This document shows, in pieces, positions 1 through 5,060 of a DNA stretch of 5,060 bases (the first letter of the stretch is position 1; the number at the start of each line of letters is the position of its first letter). The translations under genes and the position numbers were made by a program. Location of the stretch: the NCBI GenBank assembly GCA_949747935.1, contig CATKHE010000262.1, forward strand, positions 1 to 5,060, written 5' to 3'. The DNA comes from an uncultured Eubacteriales bacterium (GTDB lineage Bacteria; Bacillota_A; Clostridia; Oscillospirales; Oscillospiraceae). Below the pieces are notes generated by a model. The model made no database searches and was not told the DNA's origin. It was given only the letters and a program-made list of their open reading frames with translations.

Positions 1-1445
1 GCGGTGAGGGTGGTCTTGCCGGGTCCCCGGCCCACGATCCGGCTGCCGCTGTATTCGGCCACGTCGGTGTTCAGCGACTGCCAGCTCACCGTCTTCCCCT
101 TGGCCGCGCCGTAGAGGTCGGTCCGCGGGGCCTCCACGCTGTCGTTCTCCTCCAGCTTAATGGTGGTGCAGACCTGATCCACGCCGTCCACCGTCTCCCG
201 CAGGACCACGCCGCTGACCTCCACCTGGAGGCTGGCCTCCTTCCGGTTGCTCCCAGTGCCCACAACAGCTGTAATTTTCGCCTCGCCGGGACCCCGGGCG
301 TAGACGGAGCCCCGGGTCACGGTGACAACGCTCTCGTCGGAGCTGGTCCACACCGCCTCAGAGGTCATATCCGACTCCGTTCCGGTGCCTGAATTCCCGA
401 TGGCCTTGACCTGCTGGGAGTTGCCCTTCTCCAGGGTGAGCGGCCCGGTGGGCGACAGCCTGAGGCCCGTCATCTGCTCCTCCACCGTGACGGCGCAGGC
501 GGCCGTGTTGGAGGTCACCCCCCCGCACCGGGCGGTAACTGTGACGTTGGTGGAGCCCTTCCCCACGGCGGTCACAGTGGCCGTGCTTCCGCTGCCGGAA
601 ACGGCTGCCACGCCGCCGCTGCCGGTCTGCCAGTCGTAAGTGATCGCGCTGATGTCCGCGTTGGCAGGAGTGGGGGTCACGGTGGCGGTCAGCTGCCTGT
701 CGCTCCCCTTGGTCATGGTCACGCTGGAGGTCAGCGTGACCGTCAGCGCGGTGAGAGCCGGGGGCTGGGCCTCAACATAGACCTTTCCCCTCGCCGTCGC
801 TTCCTTTCCAAAATACTTCACCTTGAACGTGATGTCACATTCTCCCGGAGCCTGTCCGGTCACATTGCCGTAAGCATCGACATCCGCCACTTGATAATTC
901 GATACGCTCCAATTCGTGGGCGTCAGAGGCTCGTTTTTTGACGTCCGCTCCTCCAAAGTCACTCCATCCAGGGTATGGTAGACGGTAAAGGTAATCCCCG
1001 GCTTTTTCTTCTCTCCCACCTTCAGCCTGAGCTCGTCAATATCCACTTTGATATGGTCAACCACATACACCTTAACTGTACAGGCCGCTGAATAGGTCTG
1101 GCCGTCGATGTCCTCAAACGAGCCGGTGATCGTGGTCACTCCCATTCCAACTCCGGTCACGCCGCCCGTTGGATCCACTGTGGCGATCGCCGGGTTCTGG
1201 GAGGTCCATGTTATTTCGGTACTTATTACAGAAGTTCCATCTGATTTTCTCGCGGTGGCTCCTAAGCTGCCAGTTTCCTGATATCCCTCATGATTGTGAA
1301 AAATCAACTCGGTCTCGTTCAGCTTGATACTGGGTCCTGTATCCGCCGCGTCGGCCGCGGGGACCATGGACAGGCACATGGGCAGGCACATGGTCAGAGC
1401 CAGAAGCAGAGACAGACAGCGCCGGGTCAGGAAGGTCTTTCGCAT
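1..1445 (-). CDS. Secreted protein with five tandem Big_2-like Ig domains (3' end outside window)
   Basis: I translated this frame by hand from the ATG at 1443-1445 to the left edge: 481 codons with no stop. The start is supported by AAGGAG 8 bases upstream and by an immediate signal peptide (MRKTFLTRR, then a hydrophobic core rich in Leu, Cys and Met, and a likely cut near ADA at residues 31-33). The rest is a string of bacterial Ig-like group 2 domains: residues about 38-128, 129-226, 231-323, 325-411 and 412-481 (cut by the edge). Each shows the Big_2 pattern of a start such as LxLxxxxLxLxxG, a middle W-x-S-x-(N/D)-x-x-V-A-x-V, and a G-x-V-x-G-x-x-x-G-x-x-x-I-T end; clear examples are TWTSQNPAIATVD, VWTSSDESVVTVT and IVGRGPGKTTLT. 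Big_2 domains are common in bacterial surface adhesins, which suggests a binding or structural role outside the cell; no ligand can be named. It is probably co-transcribed with the gene upstream. An abrupt GC change lies near 780. Confidence 0.93.
   Translation of the reverse strand, partial: MRKTFLTRRCLSLLLALTMCLPMCLSMVPAADAADTGPSIKLNETELIFHNHEGYQETGSLGATARKSDGTSVISTEITWTSQNPAIATVDPTGGVTGVGMGVTTITGSFEDIDGQTYSAACTVKVYVVDHIKVDIDELRLKVGEKKKPGITFTVYHTLDGVTLEERTSKNEPLTPTNWSVSNYQVADVDAYGNVTGQAPGECDITFKVKYFGKEATARGKVYVEAQPPALTALTVTLTSSVTMTKGSDRQLTATVTPTPANADISAITYDWQTGSGGVAAVSGSGSTATVTAVGKGSTNVTVTARCGGVTSNTAACAVTVEEQMTGLRLSPTGPLTLEKGNSQQVKAIGNSGTGTESDMTSEAVWTSSDESVVTVTRGSVYARGPGEAKITAVVGTGSNRKEASLQVEVSGVVLRETVDGVDQVCTTIKLEENDSVEAPRTDLYGAAKGKTVSWQSLNTDVAEYSGSRIVGRGPGKTTLT
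3..1334 (-). repeat. Five tandem Big_2-like protein domains
   Basis: These are protein-level repeats with little nucleotide identity. Approximate positions are: domain 1 at 1062-1334, domain 2 at 768-1061, domain 3 at 477-755, domain 4 at 213-473, and domain 5 at 3-212 (incomplete). Domains 1, 4 and 5 keep the central Trp-x-Ser type strand best (TWTSQNP, VWTSSDE, SWQSLNT). Domain 2 has NWSVSNYQVADVD. Domain 3 has DWQTGSGGVAAVS and carries a close cysteine pair (C307 and C317). Short linkers such as VEAQPPALTALTV separate domains 2 and 3. Confidence 0.82.
1347..1445 (-). other. Sec-type signal peptide of the Big_2-like protein
   Basis: Residues 1-33 show a basic n-region (R2, K3, R8, R9), a hydrophobic core from residue 10 to about 28, and small residues before the likely cleavage (A31-D32-A33, with A34 next). 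Cysteines at 10, 20 and 24 lie in the core. None follows a proper lipobox: the residue before C20 and C24 is Met, where Gly, Ala or Ser is expected. Signal peptidase I cleavage is therefore more likely than lipoprotein processing. The exact cut site could also be one residue later. Confidence 0.85.
1371..1394 (-). repeat. 12-base tandem duplication inside the signal peptide
   Basis: On the plus strand CAGGCACATGGG (1371-1382) is followed at once by CAGGCACATGGT (1383-1394), 11 of 12 bases identical. The period is a multiple of three, so the reading frame is kept. The duplicated unit adds a Met-Cys-Leu block to the hydrophobic core. Confidence 0.85.
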
Positions 1446-1453
1446 ATTAAACA

Positions 1454-1459
1454 CTCCTT
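1454..1459 (-). promoter_or_regulatory. Ribosome binding site of the Big_2-like gene
   Basis: On the minus strand AAGGAG is followed by TG and sits 8 bases before the ATG at 1443-1445. This is a near-ideal Shine-Dalgarno sequence and spacing. It decides the start over the later in-frame Met codons at residues 19, 23 and 27, which would remove the basic n-region of the signal peptide. Confidence 0.9.
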
Positions 1460-1487
1460 TTTCAGCTCAAGGTTTGGAAATGGTCCG

Positions 1488-1515
1488 GCGGGAGCGAGCC
1501 GGAGCCCGCTCCCGC
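1488..1515 (-). terminator. Strong intergenic hairpin (possible terminator, attenuator or RNA processing/stability element)
   Basis: Reading the minus strand, the arm at 1515-1504 (GCGGGAGCGGGC) pairs with the arm at 1499-1488 (GCTCGCTCCCGC) around the loop TCCG. This makes a 12-bp stem whose only non-Watson-Crick pair is one G-U wobble in RNA. The hairpin begins 8 bases after the TGA of the upstream gene. The sequence after it (CGGACCATTTCCAAACC) has only three consecutive T and no U-tract, so it is not a classic intrinsic terminator. It could reduce readthrough into the downstream gene or protect the 3' end of the upstream message. The hairpin is directly visible; its function is inferred. 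Confidence 0.6.
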
Positions 1516-1523
1516 TGGGAGAA

Positions 1524-4500
1524 TCAGGGGGTAGTGGCGGGGATAACCGGAGAAATCGCGACGCGCTCTCCGCCCCAGGTGATTTCCATATACACGCCCT
1601 TGATCGAGCCGATCACCCCGGTGGCGGTAGTGTCGTCCTTCAGGGTACAGATCAGCTGGTTGGTTGTGGGAACCCGGTCGTAGTTACACAGCATACCCTG
1701 GTTTACAAAGGAGAAGCTCTGTCCGGGCCGCATGTCTGTATAGCTGAAGCTCAGCACGTTGGTCACATGGTTGATGGTCTCCGCGTTTGCAACGGTAACC
1801 CCCGCCTTGGACACATAGTTAATGATATCAATGCTTGTATCCTTGTCGCAGCTGGTGGCGCAGTTCTGGTGGACCTCCAGCGCGGTCTTGGAATTTCGGT
1901 CCTTAACCCAGTACAGCTCCTTGTCGAACCGGACGGTCACCGTTCCGGAATAGGTCCCCTTGGCTGTGCCTTCCCAGACGGACGCGGCGGAGTCCTCCGT
2001 AGCGTTGGGTGGATCCTGGTCGGGAATAATCACTCCGCCGATTCCCTTAAAGGTGTAGCTGGCAGTGAGGCCCTCGTCACTGGAGGGGTGCCGGCCTACC
2101 ACAAGGATGGCGTAGGGGGTGTTCTTAATCATATCCTTGATATTCCGGTCGTTGATATAGATGGGGGTATTTGCCTCGGTCATCACATCGTTTCCGCCGC
2201 CTGTGGGAGTGTTCTGGTTCCGCTGCTGAATCAGCGTCTTGACAATCGCCTTAATGGAGTCGTCGGCATAGATGTCAAATACGGAGTAGCCGTCTGAACC
2301 GGCGGGGGCAAAATAGGCGTCTGCCACCTTGTTGCCCGCCCGGGCGTTGGAATCGTAGTAGGTGTTGAGTATGGCGTCAAGCACTGTATAGTCCTCATAG
2401 GCGGTGGGGAGGACCTTGGCGTTGTTGCCCTTGAGGGGCCTCTTCAAGCTCGCCACCAGATTCAGGTTGGCGGAGGTATAGATCACATAGTCCAGGTCGC
2501 CGGGGACGTTGGTGGTATTCACGTTGACCAAGCCGCCGCCGGCCTCGTCCAGCATGATCTTGGGGCGGTTGACCGTGGTGGTCTTGAACTTGTAGCAGTA
2601 GACGTCGGAGTACTCCTGGGCTGTGCCCTGCACCACAAAGTAGGCGAAATATTCTGTATTGGGCTGAAGGCTCTGTTTTGTGCTGGCGTTCAGCACCAGC
2701 TCATAGGTGTTGCCGCCGCCGGGATAAGACACAACGCCGGTCTGAATCAGGGAGTTTCCGCTGTACTCCGTCCGCCGGTAGATGCTCAGCTTGGAGGGGG
2801 AGGAGACGGTATAGCCCATGTCCGCCAGGTTGGGCTTGCCGCCCTTGCCGCCGCTGGCCATTCCGGTCCAGTCCCAGGCGGCCTTGTCGGAATACTCTGC
2901 GTTCCCATCCGAAACGGTGGTGGTGATCTGCCCCACAGGGGCGACCACGTAGTAGATTTTGCCCGCCCGGTCCATATTCAGCCGGATGGTGGCGAAGGTG
3001 TCGCCGATGTCGGTCTCTGCGAAGCTGGGGTAGGTCTTGGTGAACTCGGGCAGCTTGGTGTCGGTAAACAGCTGGCGGATGCGCAGGTAGTCGTTGTCCT
3101 GGGGGGAGATGCCGATGGAGACAATGCCGCCGTTGTTCAGGCCCAGGGCCTTATACTCCTCCCACCGGTCCTTGTTCAGGCCGCGGCTCAGCGTGACCAG
3201 TGTGCTGGACACGCCGGCGGCGGCGTAGATGTCGAAGTACACCTGACCGTTCCAGGTCTCCCGCACGGCGCTGCCCTCCATCTCGGTCAGCTCGATGACA
3301 AACTCGTAGTCATACTCCTCACCCAGGTTTTTCAGCGGCGGGAAGGTCTTGTCTTTCAGACCGTTGAAGTCGCCGTTCAGCGACTTGCCCGCCATCTCGC
3401 CGTTCTGGGGGTTGACCTCGCCGCTGGCGCCCAGGTAAAGCCAGCCCTTGCCGTCGGGGGTCCCGGTCTTGTTGCTGTCGTCGCCCAGCCAGTATTTCTT
3501 GTCCACCGTGGCTGTGACCGGCTCATCCTCCTTCACAATCCGGTAATACAGGTTATATTTCAGAATGGTGTCAGACCACAGATAGAGGTCGTAGCTGTTG
3601 CGCTCGTGCACCCGCTCGGTGGACTGGGGGGACATGCGGAAGGTCAGGTCCAGATTGACCGCTTTTCCGTCCTTCACCGGCGCGTCCGCCGCGCCCAGAT
3701 TCAGGTTATTTAAGCTCACCTGGGCGAAGACGGTGGTAAACCGGGGGATCTTGTGCCCGCCGTCCGCCATGTTGACGTAGGTGACCGGGTTGGGCATGAT
3801 CTCGTTGCCGGCGTTGGAGGTGTCCTTGATATTGCTCAGCCGGAAGTAGTAGGTCCCGCCGCTGGCCAGCTTCAGGCTGTCCTTGGGGAAGGTGAGCAGC
3901 ATTTTGCCGCTGTCCATCTCCACCCGGGCCTGGGTGAAGTCGATCACCCAGTCGTCGCTGGTGTCCTTGGGGTCGTACTTGTGCTTCACCGGGGCGGGCC
4001 GGCCGTTTCCGGTGTCCTGATACAGCATGACGCAGTCCTGAAGGGCCTTGGCCAGGGGGTTGTTGTCCGCCGTCACGCTGTCGTACAGGTCCTTCCAGCT
4101 CTGCTTGTCGCTGACCGTCCCGTCCTCGTTAGCCACGTCCACAAAGGAGCGGACCGACTCGCTGAACTCCAGAATGATGTCGGTGTTGGGCATGGGATTC
4201 TGGGTGTTGTCCTGGCCGGAGTAGTCGGAGAAGTACTGCCGGGCCACCGGCCTGGAATTGTCCAGGGTATGGATGGTGATCTTCTCCACCTTGACGGAGT
4301 AGTTCCCGGCGGTGTCACGGGCCACATAGTACAGGTCGTAGGACTTCTCCGCCTGGAGGCCGGTGATGTTCAGGGCCACCTCGGTGTTGGCCTGGGCGTT
4401 CACCCGGCCGCTGCGCAGGGCGTTCATGCCGGTGCTCACCTGGAGCTTGGCATAGTCGCTGTCCAGCTTGGCCTGCTGGTTCCCGTTGATCGTCTCATTG

Positions 4501-5060
4501 TCGTCCGGGTTCTGGGGGTTGTACTTGGGGTAGACGTCGCCCTCCGCCACCACAGCCCAGTAGATGATGCCCGCCTCGTTCAGGGCGGCGGACAGGGGCA
4601 CGGAGGTGGCCTGGACCGGTCCGGATTCGTGGGGAGCGATGACAAACCTCGGCGGCGTCATGTCCACCGTGCGGAACTGCACGGGGATGATCGCGGAGCT
4701 GTTGGCGCCGTCGGCGTCGGTGAGCCACAGGTACAGGGTGTAGTCCTTCAACTCCTCCAGGCGGCTGCTGACGTTGATGACCCGCTCGGTGTTCTTCACC
4801 ACGTCCACAATGCCGTAGCCCAGGTTTCCGACCACGGAAGCGGAGCGCATGTCATTCACGGTGGGGGCCATCGCGCCCTTGGGCAGCACGGCGTAGTACA
4901 GCTTACAGGTCTTGGTGGGCATGACGGTGACCTGAGCCATGCTGTCGGTAATCAGGGACATGTAGGGGTAGCCCTGAGCGAAGGCGGGTACGCTGTTGTC
5001 CGGCGTGGTGAAGGAGATGACCTTCACAGGGCTGCGGCGGTCACGGCCGTCCACCATCAC
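1524..5060 (-). CDS. Large secreted/surface protein with FN3-like and SbsA-type Ig-like modules (5' end outside window)
   Basis: The frame is open from the right edge to a TGA at 1524-1526; 1178 residues are visible. The GTG at 5058-5060 and the ATG after it lie inside coding sequence already in mid-domain, so the true start is upstream. Visible order (residue 1 at 5060): FN3-like module about 14-133, a second about 131-267, an SbsA-type Ig-like stretch about 264-435 (PNTDIILEFSESV, then GGTYYFRLSNIKD), an unassigned region 436-665, a third FN3-like module 666-830, a second unassigned region 831-1010, and a C-terminal Ig-like domain 1011-1178 (DQDPP, then TVTVRFDKELYWV). No enzyme motif, LPxTG motif, SLH repeat or membrane segment is visible; the chain ends AISPVIPATTP. 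Repeats of this kind are known from large surface proteins of Firmicutes, so I infer a structural or adhesive exported protein. Anchor and signal peptide, if any, would be at the unseen N-terminus. It lies 78 bases upstream of the second gene on the same strand. Confidence 0.93.
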   Translation of the reverse strand: MMVDGRDRRSPVKVISFTTPDNSVPAFAQGYPYMSLITDSMAQVTVMPTKTCKLYYAVLPKGAMAPTVNDMRSASVVGNLGYGIVDVVKNTERVINVSSRLEELKDYTLYLWLTDADGANSSAIIPVQFRTVDMTPPRFVIAPHESGPVQATSVPLSAALNEAGIIYWAVVAEGDVYPKYNPQNPDDNETINGNQQAKLDSDYAKLQVSTGMNALRSGRVNAQANTEVALNITGLQAEKSYDLYYVARDTAGNYSVKVEKITIHTLDNSRPVARQYFSDYSGQDNTQNPMPNTDIILEFSESVRSFVDVANEDGTVSDKQSWKDLYDSVTADNNPLAKALQDCVMLYQDTGNGRPAPVKHKYDPKDTSDDWVIDFTQARVEMDSGKMLLTFPKDSLKLASGGTYYFRLSNIKDTSNAGNEIMPNPVTYVNMADGGHKIPRFTTVFAQVSLNNLNLGAADAPVKDGKAVNLDLTFRMSPQSTERVHERNSYDLYLWSDTILKYNLYYRIVKEDEPVTATVDKKYWLGDDSNKTGTPDGKGWLYLGASGEVNPQNGEMAGKSLNGDFNGLKDKTFPPLKNLGEEYDYEFVIELTEMEGSAVRETWNGQVYFDIYAAAGVSSTLVTLSRGLNKDRWEEYKALGLNNGGIVSIGISPQDNDYLRIRQLFTDTKLPEFTKTYPSFAETDIGDTFATIRLNMDRAGKIYYVVAPVGQITTTVSDGNAEYSDKAAWDWTGMASGGKGGKPNLADMGYTVSSPSKLSIYRRTEYSGNSLIQTGVVSYPGGGNTYELVLNASTKQSLQPNTEYFAYFVVQGTAQEYSDVYCYKFKTTTVNRPKIMLDEAGGGLVNVNTTNVPGDLDYVIYTSANLNLVASLKRPLKGNNAKVLPTAYEDYTVLDAILNTYYDSNARAGNKVADAYFAPAGSDGYSVFDIYADDSIKAIVKTLIQQRNQNTPTGGGNDVMTEANTPIYINDRNIKDMIKNTPYAILVVGRHPSSDEGLTASYTFKGIGGVIIPDQDPPNATEDSAASVWEGTAKGTYSGTVTVRFDKELYWVKDRNSKTALEVHQNCATSCDKDTSIDIINYVSKAGVTVANAETINHVTNVLSFSYTDMRPGQSFSFVNQGMLCNYDRVPTTNQLICTLKDDTTATGVIGSIKGVYMEITWGGERVAISPVIPATTP
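1527..2030 (-). other. C-terminal Ig-like domain with two cysteine pairs
   Basis: Residues about 1011-1178 open with DQDPPNA and the strand SGTVTVRFDKELYWV, again like an SbsA-type domain start. They then contain CATSC (C1067 and C1071), a strand VLSFSYTDMRPGQSFSF, and two further cysteines (C1125 and C1138). The domain runs to the end of the protein with no anchor after it. Disulfide bonding is possible because the protein is probably exported, but the pairing is not known. Confidence 0.5.
2571..3065 (-). repeat. FN3-like module 3 of the large protein
   Basis: Residues about 666-830 begin TDTKLPEFTKTYPSF, then show MDRAGKIYYVVAPVG and, after an insertion of about 75 residues rich in Gly, Ser and Tyr, the closing NTEYFAYFVVQGTAQEYSD and CYKFKTTTV. 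It is the longest of the three modules because of this insertion. About 400 residues separate it from module 2, so the modules are not one simple tandem array. Confidence 0.68.
3756..4271 (-). other. SbsA-type bacterial Ig-like stretch
   Basis: Residues about 264-435 follow the pattern of SbsA-type (Big_5-like) domains: an opening D-x-x-x-P (DNSRPVA), the strand TDIILEFSESVRSF, where such domains usually have an 'I-x-F-S-E-x-(V/I)' core, and a closing GGTYYFRLSNIKDTSNAGN that resembles the usual 'Y-x-(V/L)-x-(V/I)-x-x-x-x-x-D-x-x-G-N'. A middle insertion of about 70 residues (roughly 307-380) makes it longer than a typical copy. The domain name rests on motif memory only. Confidence 0.6.
4260..4670 (-). 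repeat. FN3-like module 2 of the large protein
   Basis: Residues about 131-267 begin TVDMTPPRFVIAPHES, then show the strand AGIIYWAVVAEGDVYPKY. After a polar loop rich in Asp, Asn and Gln (about 182-205) they end with NTEVALNITGLQAEKSYDLY and VARDTAGNYS. The order of strands matches module 1, with a longer middle loop. It runs directly into the SbsA-type stretch at TLDNSRP. Confidence 0.72.
4662..5021 (-). repeat. FN3-like module 1 of the large protein
   Basis: Residues about 14-133 begin ISFTTPDNSVPAFAQGYPY, continue with the strand KLYYAVLPKGAMAPTVNDMR, and end with a LEELKDYTLYLWLTDADGAN strand pair leading to FRTVD, where the next module begins. The YYAVLPKGAxAPT signature is the best-kept example of this repeat type in the window. 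The type is known to me from large surface proteins of Firmicutes; I have not searched for it. Confidence 0.72.

Larger units (their letters stand above)
1446..1523 (-). other. 78-base intergenic gap between the two genes
   Basis: The gap holds the GC-rich hairpin and the ribosome binding site and leaves about 30 bases between them. I see no convincing -35/-10 pair on the minus strand; TTGAGC near 1463-1468 is too close to the ATG to serve as a -35 element with a normal spacer. The two genes are therefore best read as one transcription unit, with the downstream gene depending on readthrough past the hairpin. Confidence 0.6.

Noticed and set aside
322..639. Plus-strand open frame of 105 codons
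   Set aside because: It is entirely antisense to the Big_2-like domains, whose minus-strand frame is open and matches a known domain pattern throughout.
1374..1391. Lipoprotein attachment cysteine in the signal peptide (C20 or C24)
   Set aside because: The residue before each cysteine is Met rather than Gly, Ala or Ser, and a standard A-x-A cut site follows further on.
1440..1470. Promoter for the second gene in the gap (TTGAGC as a -35 element)
   Set aside because: A normal spacer would place the -10 element on top of the start codon, and no TATAAT-like sequence is present.
1290..2297. Plus-strand open frame of 335 codons crossing the gap between the two genes
   Set aside because: It lies antisense to two well-supported genes, its product is Gly/His/Val-rich without domain patterns, it has no clear ribosome binding site, and it runs through the intergenic hairpin. 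It is a shadow of the GC-rich minus-strand codons.
4101..4136. EF-hand or dockerin-like calcium loop (NEDGTVSDKQ)
   Set aside because: The first position of the loop would be Val instead of Asp, and the last position Gln instead of Glu or Asp; there is no second copy as in dockerins.
4073..4728. Two minus-strand frames of 84 and 77 codons overlapping the large gene
   Set aside because: They are Arg/Pro-rich out-of-frame readings of the large gene with no domain pattern.
5055..5060. GTG and ATG codons at the right edge as the start of the large gene
   Set aside because: They are at the edge by chance: the sequence after them is already inside an Ig-like fold with no signal peptide, and no upstream sequence is visible to judge a ribosome binding site.

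Overview
The window holds two large minus-strand genes in tandem, both coding for exported proteins built from beta-sandwich (immunoglobulin-like or fibronectin-III-like) modules, plus the 78-base gap between them. No RNA gene, mobile element, CRISPR array, enzyme gene or plus-strand gene could be supported. High GC, a strong AAGGAG-type ribosome binding site, a Gram-positive style signal peptide and large multi-domain Ig-like proteins suggest a GC-rich member of the Firmicutes, most like the Clostridia of the gut (Oscillospiraceae-type). This taxonomic call is inference from style, not from a search.

Layout, in the direction of transcription (right to left). From 5060 to 1524 runs the 3' part of a very large gene; at least 1178 residues are visible and its start lies beyond the right edge. 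Its product carries three divergent FN3-like repeats of the 'D-x-x-x-P-x-F ... aGk-x-YYxVxPxG ... L-x-x-x-x-x-Y-x-x-Y' kind, two stretches resembling SbsA-type bacterial Ig domains, and two long regions I cannot assign. It ends in TGA with no wall-sorting signal or membrane anchor. The 78-base gap (1446-1523) contains a strong GC-rich hairpin just after the stop codon, without a clear U-tract, and then a good ribosome binding site. From 1445 to the left edge runs the second gene, 481 visible codons: a signal peptide followed by five consecutive Big_2-like (bacterial Ig-like group 2) domains, the last one cut by the window edge.

The tight spacing, shared strand and shared protein style suggest one transcription unit making two cell-surface or secreted structural/adhesive proteins, perhaps in different amounts because of the hairpin. 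No catalytic motif is visible in either protein, so a binding or scaffold role is the reasonable guess. The main points for a second look are the intergenic hairpin, an abrupt GC step inside the second gene at a domain boundary (about 68% versus 52% by hand count), a 12-base tandem duplication in the signal peptide, the cysteine pairs at the end of the first protein, and the two unassigned regions of the first protein.
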